The notes beneath the pieces were generated by a model, which saw only the letters and a program-made list of their open reading frames with translations, was not told the DNA's origin and did not search any database. The translations under genes were made by a program, and so were the position numbers. From assembly GCA_016744995.1 (NCBI GenBank), contig JADGDG010000001.1:226011-290010 (forward strand): a DNA stretch of 64,000 nt. Reading direction: 5' to 3'. Below are positions 35,427 through 44,465 of the stretch, one piece after another. This DNA comes from Gammaproteobacteria bacterium. GTDB lineage: Bacteria > Pseudomonadota > Gammaproteobacteria > GRL18. Numbering within the stretch: the first letter of the stretch is position 1; every line of letters starts with the position of its first letter.

Positions 35427-37217
35427 TTATTCATTATCATCAAATTGTTTCTTATGCAGCTGATTATAAAAGCCCTCATGAGTGATCAGTTCATCGTGGC
35501 TGCCCATTTCAATAATAGAACCTTTATCCATAACAACAATCAAGTCTGCATTTTCAATAGTTGATAAACGATGTGCAATCACCAGAGTGGTCCGCCCTTT
35601 CATCACATTTTCTAAGGCCGCCTGAATTCTACGTTCAGATTCGGTATCCAAAGCAGAGGTTGCTTCATCCAGAATCAAGATGGGCGAGTTTTTCAGCAAG
35701 GCTCTGGCAATCGCCAGGCGCTGTCTTTGCCCACCAGACAGTAGCACACCATCTTCACCAATCAGAGTATCCAGGCCATCAGACTGCTCCGCAATAAATT
35801 CCATTGCATAGGCTGATTCAGCAGCCTGGATGACTTCATCACGCCCGCGATGACTCAATGAACCATAGGCAATATTTTTTTCTATAGTGTCATTAAACAA
35901 CGTCACATCCTGTGTCACTAAAGAGATTTGTTGTCTGAGTGATTTTAGGGAATAATCTGCCAGGCTCTGTCCATCAAGCAGGATTTCACCTTGCCGGATA
36001 TCATAAAACCGAGAGATCAGGCTCACCAGAGTTGACTTTCCACTGCCAGAGCGTCCCACAAAAGCAACTGTCTGACCAGGTTCAATGCTCAGATTGAAAT
36101 CATTAAGAATTATTTTTTCAGTTCCCGGATATTGGAAATTAATATTTTTAAATTCCAGGCGACCTTGCACTGCTTGAGCCTCAACCGTACCCTGATCCTT
36201 TTCTGGCTCTTGATCCAGGATTGTAAAGACACTCTCAGCAGCAGCAATACCTTTTTGTATGGTGGAATTCACTTCGCTAAGTTGACGGATTGGTTTTGGT
36301 AATAGGCCGGCAGCAACAATATAAGAAATAAAAGCCTGCGGCTCCATCTGATCAAGAAAACTAAGGGCCAAAAATACCAGCGTAGATAATGCAAAGGCAA
36401 CGATCATTTGTAAAACAGGGGTATTAATAGCAGAAGTCATCACCATTTTCATATTCTGCCGATAATTTTTCTGGCTGGCATTTAAAAAACGAATCTGCTC
36501 ATAGGTTTCACCACCAAAACTTTTGACTTCTTTATAGCCGTTAATTGCTTCTGATGAAATATGGGTAATATCACCCATAGTGACCTGGATTTTTTTACTC
36601 AGTTTTTTAAATCGTTTACTCGCAAAGGCGACAACAAAACCGATCAGTGGTGTTATCGCTAAAAAGGTCAGGGACAACTGCCAGTTTGAATAAAAAAGAA
36701 AACCCAGCAGAGCAATGACGGTAATACCTTCTCTGATTATCACCTTCACCGCATCCGTTGCTGCACCAGTCACCTGAGCGACATTAAAGGTAATCATTGA
36801 GATCAGGTGACCAGAATTATTTTGTTCATAATAGCTATTGGGTAAAAGCACCAGCTTATCAAACATCTCTGTACGCAGGGTATGTACAATAGAAAAAGAG
36901 ACTTTTGCTAAAAAATAAGTCCCTATAAAACCACCCAGACCTCTAAAAAAGTAGATCACTAGTAAACTGGCAGGGATCAGATAAACCGCCTCACTATCTT
37001 TACTATAAACTGCATCAGTCAACCAGCCTGTTACCTTGGCAAGTAATGGCTGAGAGCCTGAATAAAGCAAATAGCCGAAAACACTCAACACAAATATTTT
37101 CCAGTGCGGCTTCACATATTGTAATAAGCGAATGTATACGCTGAGGCCGGATTGCTTACTTTTTGTATTCACTGATATCTCATTAGCATTAAAAATGCCG
37201 ATCATACCATATTTCAT
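35427..37217 (-). CDS. msbA: Lipid A export ABC transporter MsbA
   Basis: A 596-residue half-size ABC exporter. About six membrane helices in the first ~320 residues (ABC_membrane) are followed by the ATPase domain with Walker A GRSGSGKS, signature LSGGQRQRLA, Walker B ILILDEATSALD and the switch His in VIAHRLS. It flips lipid A-core across the inner membrane. Its place beside LPS kinase and core genes supports MsbA over other exporters. Two Met codons (residues 1 and 5) could serve as start; no clear ribosome site decides between them. Confidence 0.9.
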   Translation of the reverse strand: MKYGMIGIFNANEISVNTKSKQSGLSVYIRLLQYVKPHWKIFVLSVFGYLLYSGSQPLLAKVTGWLTDAVYSKDSEAVYLIPASLLVIYFFRGLGGFIGTYFLAKVSFSIVHTLRTEMFDKLVLLPNSYYEQNNSGHLISMITFNVAQVTGAATDAVKVIIREGITVIALLGFLFYSNWQLSLTFLAITPLIGFVVAFASKRFKKLSKKIQVTMGDITHISSEAINGYKEVKSFGGETYEQIRFLNASQKNYRQNMKMVMTSAINTPVLQMIVAFALSTLVFLALSFLDQMEPQAFISYIVAAGLLPKPIRQLSEVNSTIQKGIAAAESVFTILDQEPEKDQGTVEAQAVQGRLEFKNINFQYPGTEKIILNDFNLSIEPGQTVAFVGRSGSGKSTLVSLISRFYDIRQGEILLDGQSLADYSLKSLRQQISLVTQDVTLFNDTIEKNIAYGSLSHRGRDEVIQAAESAYAMEFIAEQSDGLDTLIGEDGVLLSGGQRQRLAIARALLKNSPILILDEATSALDTESERRIQAALENVMKGRTTLVIAHRLSTIENADLIVVMDKGSIIEMGSHDELITHEGFYNQLHKKQFDDNE

Positions 37218-37314
37218 ATAAATTCATCATTTTCTGGTATCATTCTGTATATACTATGGGATAATTAATTGTTTAATATCTATCTGACTTAACAACAACA
37301 GAAACACAAGTAGA

Positions 37315-37986
37315 ATGAAAAATCTGACTCTCAATAAATTTAATGAGCTGACTCAAAATGCCATGGTTCTCGCTGACGACGAGCATGGAAAAAAAGTTCT
37401 GGAGCTGAGCGATCATTCTATTATCAAGCTTTTTCGAGTAAAACGTTTTATTTCTCAGGCAACTATTTACTCACCTGCACGCAGATTTGCAAAAAATGCA
37501 AAAAAATTACATCAACTGGGTGTTCCAACCATATCCATGATTAACTTATATCGCATTAAAGGCATTAAACGAACTGCGGTACATTATCAGCAACTTGAAG
37601 GGATAATGGTTAGAGAATTCCTGAAAAATAATTCTGCCAATGACAATTTTTTAGAAAAACTGGGGGTATTTATTGCAGACCTCCATGCTAAAGGTATTTT
37701 TTTTCGCTCGGCCCATTTTGGCAATATAATCTACACCCCTGATAAGCAATTTGGCTTGATTGATATCTCAGATATGAGTATCAGCTCTTTCTCTCTAGGC
37801 TTATTCAAACGTTTGAGAAATTTAAAACATATCTTACGCATTTCAGAGGATATTGCTTATATCCAACACAGTCAGGCGTTAGAAGATGGTTACTTTAAAA
37901 ACTATAAGATTAACAATGCATTCTTCAACCGTTTATTTAAGAAAAACTTCTTAAAAATATGCCAGAATATTAAATCAAATAAATAA
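37315..37986 (+). CDS. LPS-type small-molecule kinase homologue with unusual HRD region
   Basis: A 223-residue protein-kinase-fold protein of the BUD32/RfaP-related group often annotated as toluene-tolerance or LPS kinase. VLELSDHSIIKLFRV has the ATP-binding Lys. The catalytic loop reads GIFFRSAHFGNIIY, so the canonical His-x-Asp positions are Phe and Ser while the Asn is kept; LIDISDMSI follows as the DFG-equivalent. The FRSxHxGN form recurs in this subgroup, so it may be a genuine variant rather than decay. It is divergent from msbA and heads a rightward glycan run. Confidence 0.75.
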   Translation: MKNLTLNKFNELTQNAMVLADDEHGKKVLELSDHSIIKLFRVKRFISQATIYSPARRFAKNAKKLHQLGVPTISMINLYRIKGIKRTAVHYQQLEGIMVREFLKNNSANDNFLEKLGVFIADLHAKGIFFRSAHFGNIIYTPDKQFGLIDISDMSISSFSLGLFKRLRNLKHILRISEDIAYIQHSQALEDGYFKNYKINNAFFNRLFKKNFLKICQNIKSNK

Positions 37987-38007
37987 TATAGCGGATAGTC
38001 TGTTCCA

Positions 38008-38886
38008 ATGAATTCAATAACGAAGTCAACACAACCTCTCGTAAGCATTATTATTTCTTGCTATAACCATCAGGAGTACATTACCCAATGCATTAAAAGT
38101 GTCATCAATCAAACTTATAACAACATAGAATTAATTGTGATTGATGATGGCTCTCCTGATAAGAGTGCCGACATTTTAGATAAATTGAGTCAGAAATATC
38201 ATTTTTCCTTTGAATGCCAGAAAAATATGGGACTAACCAGAACACTGAACAAAGCATTGGCTAAAGCAAAAGGCAAATATATTGCACCGATTGGTTCTGA
38301 TGATATTTTAATGTTAGACAAAACCGAAAAGCAGGTAGCCTTCCTTGAGGCACATGACGATATCTCAGTCGTGGGAGGCAGCATTCTATGCATTGATGAT
38401 CAGGGAGTCATTAAACAGAAACAACACATCAGTTCTTATCATGAAGCCGATTTTAATACTATTTTTTTAAACCCAAAAAAAATTCCAGCAGCACCAACTG
38501 TTATGATTCGAGCAGAGATCCTACGCGAAGTCGGAGGGTACAGTATAGAAAGTAATCTGGAGGATATTGATTTATGGCTGAAAATCACTCATGCCGGTTA
38601 TCGACTGGCTGTTTTAAATGATATATTTGCCTATTATCGCCAGCATAACAACAACTCCTACAAGAACTATCAATTTATGACTGAAAGCCTGATGCAAATC
38701 TACTCCCAATATAGTGAGGAACCTGATTATCTTTTAGTAAAAAACAAAATTCTATTACGGATGTTCCTGAAAGTCTCAAAAAAAGACAGCCTGTATGCCT
38801 GGACAATTCTGAAACAGATCTCACCTGAATTTTATAATTTAAAATTTTTTAGAGCTTGTTTTCATATGTTACTTCCCAAAAAATAA
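38008..38886 (+). CDS. GT2-family glycosyltransferase
   Basis: A 292-residue GT-A inverting glycosyltransferase. VSIIISCYNHQEYITQCIKSVINQTY and ELIVIDDGSPDKS form the nucleotide-binding start, IAPIGSDDI is the DxD-like metal site and NLEDIDLWLKI the catalytic ED motif. It lacks membrane helices. It adds a sugar to a growing oligosaccharide at the cytoplasmic face. The next gene, an acetyltransferase, starts 12 nt after its stop. Confidence 0.92.
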   Translation: MNSITKSTQPLVSIIISCYNHQEYITQCIKSVINQTYNNIELIVIDDGSPDKSADILDKLSQKYHFSFECQKNMGLTRTLNKALAKAKGKYIAPIGSDDILMLDKTEKQVAFLEAHDDISVVGGSILCIDDQGVIKQKQHISSYHEADFNTIFLNPKKIPAAPTVMIRAEILREVGGYSIESNLEDIDLWLKITHAGYRLAVLNDIFAYYRQHNNNSYKNYQFMTESLMQIYSQYSEEPDYLLVKNKILLRMFLKVSKKDSLYAWTILKQISPEFYNLKFFRACFHMLLPKK

Positions 38887-38898
38887 TTAAATATTATT

Positions 38899-39519
38899 AT
38901 GAAATTACACCATACTTTTTTCTCACGATTTAAAAAAACTAAATTATCCCGATTTGAGAAACAAACAAAACGCTTTAAAGAAAAATACCCTCAATATTCT
39001 ATAGGAAGAGGCTCTTACGGAGTGCCTGAAGTGCATGACTGGAATGAAGGAACTACACTTAAAATTGGTTCATTTTGTTCCATTTCAGCCTATGTACAAA
39101 TATACCTTGGGGGCGAGCACCGGCTCGATTGGGTAACAACATCACCACTGAATGTCATGTTTGAAAACAAGGATATATCTGAGCATGGCATTTCAAAGGG
39201 TGATGTGGTCATTGGTAATGATGTCTGGATTTGTGGTAATGCCACTATATTATCCGGAGTAACCATTGGTGACGGAGCAGTGATTGGCAATGGTGCCATT
39301 GTATCCCGAAATGTTGAGCCTTATAGCATTGTTGCAGGTAACCCAGCAAAACACGTAAAATACCGCTTTAAAGCTGAAATAATAGAAGAATTATTACAAA
39401 TTCAATGGTGGAACTGGCCAGAAAACATTCTGAAAGACAATCTGCATTTGTTGCTGAATACAGACATTGAGAATTTTATCCAGCAGGCAAAAAAAATAGC
39501 CTCCCACAACACCCTGTAA
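38899..39519 (+). CDS. CatB-like O-acetyltransferase (hexapeptide family)
   Basis: A 206-residue xenobiotic/sugar acetyltransferase of the CatB/VatD type. YSIGRGSYG, LKIGSFCSISAYVQIYLGGEHRLDWV and VVIGNDVWICGNATILSGVTIGDGAVIGNGAIV form the left-handed helix. The GGEHR segment carries the likely catalytic His, and IVAGNPAKHVKYRF ends the domain. It sits between two glycosyltransferase genes, so a glycan hydroxyl is the likely acceptor. Confidence 0.9.
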   Translation: MKLHHTFFSRFKKTKLSRFEKQTKRFKEKYPQYSIGRGSYGVPEVHDWNEGTTLKIGSFCSISAYVQIYLGGEHRLDWVTTSPLNVMFENKDISEHGISKGDVVIGNDVWICGNATILSGVTIGDGAVIGNGAIVSRNVEPYSIVAGNPAKHVKYRFKAEIIEELLQIQWWNWPENILKDNLHLLLNTDIENFIQQAKKIASHNTL

Positions 39520-39555
39520 TTATCTGAATGTATTGATTTTAAAGATAAATAAACC

Positions 39556-40698
39556 ATGAACAAACGAATTAAAGTACTACATCTACAGCCTCAATGCAGT
39601 GTCCGTATTTCCGACCTGCAGGAAGAAATTATTGCCGCATTACCCACTGAAGAATTTGAAGTGGTTACTGCCTATTTAACCGATACGCCTGAAACAAGTA
39701 CCAGTGGTATGCAGTCTCAGAGTGAACGGATCAAGTACTTTAATTTTTGCAAACAGGATATGAAAGGTTTACGCTTAGCGTTAATGCATCAACTGCTCAA
39801 ATTTTGTCGTGAAGAAAACTTTGACGTTGTCATAACTCACCGGTTTAAAGCACTTGATATCATGCTTAAGCTGAACAAATTATTAAAAATCCCTCACTGC
39901 ATTGGAGTCATTCATAACATGGATGACTTTAACCGCTTTTATCGGAAGCTGAATACCCTGCTGTTCCTTGATAAACACTGGACGATTGTTACTGTCTCTC
40001 AGGCGGTCAATGATTATTTATCACACATTGGCTATGGGTTTAACAATGGCAACATAATGACGATTAATAATGCCATTGACACAGATAAATTACTCAAGCG
40101 AATTTATTCAAAAGAAAAAGCACGAGAGCAACTGGGACTAAGCTCAGATAATTTTGTTTTTGGTACAGTTGGCCGGATAGTGAGTGTAAAAGGCTATTTA
40201 TATCTTATTAAAGCATTTGAAAAACTCTACCGTTCAAATAACAATATCAAACTGGTTATCATCGGTGACGGCAAATTAAAAAATGAGCTGCAACAATATG
40301 TTAACAGCAATAATCTTCAGGATGCAGTTCTTTTTCCCGGTGAAATAATCGATGCAAAGCTATTAGTACCAGCATTTGATACCTTTGTTCTATCATCTCT
40401 ATCTGAGGGTCTGCCTCTGGTATTGCTGGAAGCCATGGCAGCTAAAATTCCTGTTATCGCGACTAAAGTTGGTGGTGTGCCCTCCGTAATTACTGATCAG
40501 GCTGAACTCATTGATTCAAAAGATATAAAACAGCTTTTTCAAGCCATGAACAAATATTACCAACTTTCCCCGGAACAGCGTCACAGCTTAGGGGAAAGAT
40601 TATTCCAACGTCTGGTTGAATCCTTTGATATCAAATTGTATCGACAGAGATATCTTCAATTAGTACAAAAAAACAATCAAGATCAATACACTAAATAG
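39556..40698 (+). CDS. GT4-family glycosyltransferase
   Basis: A 380-residue GT-B retaining glycosyltransferase. The C-terminal Glycos_transf_1 domain starts with VFGTVGRIVSVKGYLYLIKAF and has the E-x7-E donor motif SEGLPLVLLEAMA. The N-terminal domain (KVLHLQPQCSVRISDLQEEI) is less conserved. It overlaps no neighbour; an 85-nt gap precedes the carbamoyltransferase gene. Donor and acceptor are unknown. Confidence 0.91.
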   Translation: MNKRIKVLHLQPQCSVRISDLQEEIIAALPTEEFEVVTAYLTDTPETSTSGMQSQSERIKYFNFCKQDMKGLRLALMHQLLKFCREENFDVVITHRFKALDIMLKLNKLLKIPHCIGVIHNMDDFNRFYRKLNTLLFLDKHWTIVTVSQAVNDYLSHIGYGFNNGNIMTINNAIDTDKLLKRIYSKEKAREQLGLSSDNFVFGTVGRIVSVKGYLYLIKAFEKLYRSNNNIKLVIIGDGKLKNELQQYVNSNNLQDAVLFPGEIIDAKLLVPAFDTFVLSSLSEGLPLVLLEAMAAKIPVIATKVGGVPSVITDQAELIDSKDIKQLFQAMNKYYQLSPEQRHSLGERLFQRLVESFDIKLYRQRYLQLVQKNNQDQYTK

Positions 40699-40783
40699 AA
40701 AGAGACACCGCATCACTATAAGGATATAATGCCCAGTCGAAACAAAATACTAACAGACTTAAATAGCTTAAAATCTTATACGT

Positions 40784-42646
40784 ATGCAAGAAACGACTGA
40801 AAAAAATGTACCTGAATATATTCTGGGTATTTCTGCCTATTACCATGATAGTGCAGCGGCTCTTATCCACCGGGGAAGAATTGTTGCAGCCGCACAGGAA
40901 GAGCGCTTTACTCGCAAGAAACATGACTCTGAATTTCCCGCCAGAGCTATTGAATATTGCCTGGAAGAAGCAGGTATCAGTTTATCCGATGTGAGTGATC
41001 TGGTTTTTTATGACAAACCCCTGTTAAAATTTGAGCGCCTGCTTGAAACTTATTTAGCATATGCCCCAAGGGGCTTTCGTTCGTTTGTGACGGCCATGCC
41101 GATCTGGCTTAAAGAAAAACTCTATCTTAAAAAAGTATTACGTACTGAGTTCAACAAATTACTAAACGATAAAACAGAAATTAACTTAAAGTTTGCTGAA
41201 CATCATCAATCCCATGCCGCTTCAGCTTTTTTTCCCTCACCCTTTAACCGGGCTGCTGTACTTTGTGTTGATGGTGTCGGTGAATGGGCAACCACATCGC
41301 TCTGGCAGGGTGACAAAAACACACTGAAACCTGTCTGGGAAATTGATTTTCCACATTCATTAGGTTTACTCTACTCAGCCTTCACTTATTATTGCGGTTT
41401 CAAAGTCAACTCAGGTGAATATAAGCTTATGGGGCTCGCACCCTATGGTGAACCATGTTACAAAGATTTGATTTTAGAACATCTGATCAGTGTCCAGGAA
41501 GACGGCTCCTACCATTTAAATATGAAATACTTCAATTATGCCACCGGTCTGACCATGACCAGTAAGCATTTTGATCTCCTCTTCGGCGCACCACCAAGAA
41601 AACCAGAAACACAGATATCACAAAAAGAAATGGATCTGGCTCGTTCTATCCAAGCAGTCACCGAAGAAGTATTACTAAAAATGGTCACCCACATCCATAA
41701 AACAACAGATAATGATTATTTATGTCTGGCTGGCGGCGTTGCCTTAAACTGCGTAGCTAATGGGGAGTTACTACGGAAAAGTCCATTTAAAGACATCTGG
41801 ATACAACCTGCAGCGGGTGATGCAGGCGGAGCTATTGGCTGTGCTCTGGCTCTTTGGCATCAACACTATAAACAGGACATTACAAGCAAAGACAATAAAA
41901 CTGATTTGATGTCAGGCAGTTATCTTGGCCCTGAATTCAGTAATAAGCAGATAAAAGCATATCTTGATTCAATTTCAGCACCTTACCATGTTTATAGTGA
42001 TGATGAAATTTATGCCGTATTAGCAAAATACCTTGATGAAGGCAAGGTCACAGGCTGGTTCCAGGGACGTATGGAATTTGGCCCCAGGGCTTTGGGAGGG
42101 CGCTCTATTATTGGTGATCCTCGAAATACTGAGATGCAGACCACAATGAACCTGAAAATCAAATACCGTGAATCATTCAGACCGTTTGCTCCTTCTGTCT
42201 TAGCAGAAGATGTAGACCAGTTTTTTGAGCATGAAAGCATCAGTCCCTATATGTTAATGGTCTCCCAGGTTAATTCTTCCTTACTGTTAAAACATGATGA
42301 TGACAATCAGAAAGGCCTGGATAAATTAAAACAAATTCGTTCTTCGTTGCCTGCAATTACCCATGTCGATAATTCAGCTCGAATTCAGACAGTTCACAAA
42401 GAAACAAACCCACGTTTTCACCAACTACTCAGTGCATTTAAAGAATTAACAAACTGCTCTGTATTAATTAACACATCCTTTAATGTCCGTGGAGAACCCA
42501 TTGTAACAACACCAGAAGATGCCTTTCGTTGTTTTATGCGCACAGAAATGGATATACTGGTTTTACAGAATTGCGTCCTGATCAAAGAAGAGCAAGGTGA
42601 ATTCCAGGACGATCAGGATTGGCAGCAGGAGTTCGAACTCGATTAA
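40784..42646 (+). CDS. NodU/CmcH-type carbamoyltransferase 1
   Basis: A 620-residue O-carbamoyltransferase. The N-terminal Kae1-like domain begins LGISAYYHDSAAALI with EERFTRKKHD, EHHQSHAASAFF and VDGVGEWATTS. The C-terminal YrdC-like part includes GWFQGRMEFGPRALGGRSI and NTSFNVRGEPIV. These enzymes use carbamoyl phosphate and ATP to carbamoylate sugar hydroxyls. It is followed, within one transcript, by SxtJ-, DUF5989- and SGNH-type genes. In Pseudomonas LPS core a related enzyme (WapO) carbamoylates heptose, which gives a possible acceptor here. Confidence 0.92.
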   Translation: MQETTEKNVPEYILGISAYYHDSAAALIHRGRIVAAAQEERFTRKKHDSEFPARAIEYCLEEAGISLSDVSDLVFYDKPLLKFERLLETYLAYAPRGFRSFVTAMPIWLKEKLYLKKVLRTEFNKLLNDKTEINLKFAEHHQSHAASAFFPSPFNRAAVLCVDGVGEWATTSLWQGDKNTLKPVWEIDFPHSLGLLYSAFTYYCGFKVNSGEYKLMGLAPYGEPCYKDLILEHLISVQEDGSYHLNMKYFNYATGLTMTSKHFDLLFGAPPRKPETQISQKEMDLARSIQAVTEEVLLKMVTHIHKTTDNDYLCLAGGVALNCVANGELLRKSPFKDIWIQPAAGDAGGAIGCALALWHQHYKQDITSKDNKTDLMSGSYLGPEFSNKQIKAYLDSISAPYHVYSDDEIYAVLAKYLDEGKVTGWFQGRMEFGPRALGGRSIIGDPRNTEMQTTMNLKIKYRESFRPFAPSVLAEDVDQFFEHESISPYMLMVSQVNSSLLLKHDDDNQKGLDKLKQIRSSLPAITHVDNSARIQTVHKETNPRFHQLLSAFKELTNCSVLINTSFNVRGEPIVTTPEDAFRCFMRTEMDILVLQNCVLIKEEQGEFQDDQDWQQEFELD

Positions 42647-42647
42647 T

Positions 42648-43067
42648 ATGACTACTAAAGAAACAAACTCTTCAGACACAGACCCTTTATACACAAAGAA
42701 GGAATTACGTCAGTTTGCCTTTATTATGGCGGCGATGATCCTGTTTTTATTTACTGTGTTTTTTCCATGGCTTTATGGGATGGCAATCTCCACTATACCA
42801 TTTGTTATTTCAGCTTTATTTGCTGGTACGGCTTTAATTGCTCCTAAGCTTTTAAGCCCAATATATTCTATCTGGATGAAGTTTTCACATATCCTGGGCT
42901 TTATTAATAGCAAAATATTATTATTTATTATCTTTTATCTACTTCTTGTTCCAATGGGGCTTATAGCTAAAATTTTTGGTTTCAATCCCATGAATAAAAA
43001 AGGCAAATCCGGCAGTTATTATATTCAACGTGAACAAGACAATAACAATATGGAGGATCCGTTTTAA
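42648..43067 (+). CDS. SxtJ-family membrane protein
   Basis: A 139-residue membrane protein; the ATG at 42648 is chosen, 1 nt after the carbamoyltransferase stop, since an upstream in-frame extension lies inside that gene. Hydrophobic helices span about residues 25-65 and 80-105 (IMAAMILFLFTVFFPWLYG; LLFIIFYLLLVPMGLIAKIF). The SxtJ name comes from a saxitoxin-cluster gene, but the family is most common next to carbamoyltransferase genes in glycan loci. Function is not established; a membrane anchor or partner for the carbamoyltransferase is plausible. Confidence 0.82.
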   Translation: MTTKETNSSDTDPLYTKKELRQFAFIMAAMILFLFTVFFPWLYGMAISTIPFVISALFAGTALIAPKLLSPIYSIWMKFSHILGFINSKILLFIIFYLLLVPMGLIAKIFGFNPMNKKGKSGSYYIQREQDNNNMEDPF

Positions 43068-43219
43068 TGTTAGAGCTAATTAAAGACTTATGGAATTTTT
43101 TGAAGGCCAGGAAAAAATTCTGGCTGTTGCCCATAATTATAGTTATGGTGTTATTAGGCGCCCTGCTTGTTTTAGCTCAAGGCTCTGCCATTGCCCCATT
43201 TATTTATACGCTATTTTAA
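43067..43219 (+). CDS. DUF5989-like 50-residue membrane protein
   Basis: A 50-residue ORF from ATG 43067 to TAA 43219. It begins MLELIKDLWNFLKARKKFWL, then has one membrane helix (LPIIIVMVLLGALLVLA) and a short polar-poor tail. Length, Lys-Arg-rich start and single helix match the DUF5989 family that follows SxtJ genes. The start overlaps the SxtJ stop by one base (TAATG), and the gene ends 7 nt before the SGNH start, so the three are translationally coupled. Confidence 0.85.
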   Translation: MLELIKDLWNFLKARKKFWLLPIIIVMVLLGALLVLAQGSAIAPFIYTLF

Positions 43220-43226
43220 GCCTGAA

Positions 43227-44459
43227 ATGAAAAAAAATATATTAATCAATCTACTCCTCGTGATTGGAGTAGTCTCCGGGACTTTTCTGATAATAGAATC
43301 ATTTATTGAAAATAATTTAATTACAAAAACACCAGTTAAATTTCATTTTGCTTTACCTGCCGGACTTTCTGTTTTAGCACAAAGCTCAAAACAAGATATA
43401 ATACCAGAAGATTATATTGCTATTGTTGGTGACTCTTATGCTCAGGGTAAGGGTGACTGGCTTCTGGAAATTGACCCCAATAGTAATGACGCCTATAATT
43501 CTGCACATGTCCTGAACCAGCTTACCCATAAAGATGTTGTCAGCTTTGGTAAAAGCGGAGCAAGCAGTATTGAAGGCTGGGTAAGAGAACCCATAGCAAA
43601 ATATCAATTTATCCACAATAACATGGATGAATCATTTTCCCCGCCAGGTATTATTCTTGCCTATTTCTATGCTGGGAATGACTTATCTGACAATGTTGCG
43701 CATCTGAAAAAATCATTTCTGCCAAAGTATGGTAAAATGTCTCTCAATGATGATGACGCATGGAGTGATTTTTTTCAGAGCATTATTAAAAAGCGTAAAG
43801 TCGGCCCATATTCAGGTCTTGATAATAATATCGGATGGCTTCCTCGGGCGACATTTAAAATCATTAAGAATGAATTGCGAACCAAAGAAGTCGGACAGGA
43901 TTTAGGCGATATTCTCGTTCGTGAAACCGGTAAAATTAACAGCGTATGGGTGTCTGGAGAAGAAATAAAGATACCAGACAATTTACAGTCACCATCATTT
44001 GATTTAACAGCCGATGAAATTGAATTGGCATTTCTGGCATTACAACGTTCATTAGACTATTTGAAGCAATATTTTAAAGACAGTCAGATCATTGTCGTTT
44101 ATGTCCCTTCTGTATTAGAATCTTATGCCAAGATTTCTGAAAACATCAGTATTGCAAGTGTAAACTCAGAGAACAGCAAAAAGAAGTTTTCCTCTTCAGA
44201 CCTGACGCAACGAAGTAATACCATTGCCGCCCGAGTTCAATCAATATCAGATTCATTGGACTTAAGATTTATTGATACTCGTCAGGATATGAAAGACGCT
44301 TCAGAAAAAGCTATAATTCATGGCCCATTCGATTGGAACCATTATAACCATATTGGCTATGAGGCCCTGGCAAAATCAATAAATTGCGAACTGGTAAAAC
44401 AGAAAATTATTACACAAGGGCAGTGTATTAAAGAGCCTCCCAAGACACTCAACAATTGA
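43227..44459 (+). CDS. Membrane-anchored SGNH/GDSL hydrolase-like protein
   Basis: A 410-residue protein starting at ATG 43227, preferred over an upstream TTG at 43191 inside the DUF5989 gene. An N-terminal hydrophobic segment (ILINLLLVIGVVSGTFLIIE) anchors it or serves as a signal. GDSYAQGKGDW (residues 68-78) supplies block I Gly-Asp-Ser, AYFYAGNDLSDN carries the block III Asn-like GND, and DWNHYNHIGYEAL near the C-terminus gives Asp and His of block V. It is probably a periplasmic esterase or acyl-handling enzyme acting on the glycan. It shares an operon with the carbamoyltransferase. Confidence 0.82.
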   Translation: MKKNILINLLLVIGVVSGTFLIIESFIENNLITKTPVKFHFALPAGLSVLAQSSKQDIIPEDYIAIVGDSYAQGKGDWLLEIDPNSNDAYNSAHVLNQLTHKDVVSFGKSGASSIEGWVREPIAKYQFIHNNMDESFSPPGIILAYFYAGNDLSDNVAHLKKSFLPKYGKMSLNDDDAWSDFFQSIIKKRKVGPYSGLDNNIGWLPRATFKIIKNELRTKEVGQDLGDILVRETGKINSVWVSGEEIKIPDNLQSPSFDLTADEIELAFLALQRSLDYLKQYFKDSQIIVVYVPSVLESYAKISENISIASVNSENSKKKFSSSDLTQRSNTIAARVQSISDSLDLRFIDTRQDMKDASEKAIIHGPFDWNHYNHIGYEALAKSINCELVKQKIITQGQCIKEPPKTLNN

Positions 44460-44465
44460 TTTTTT

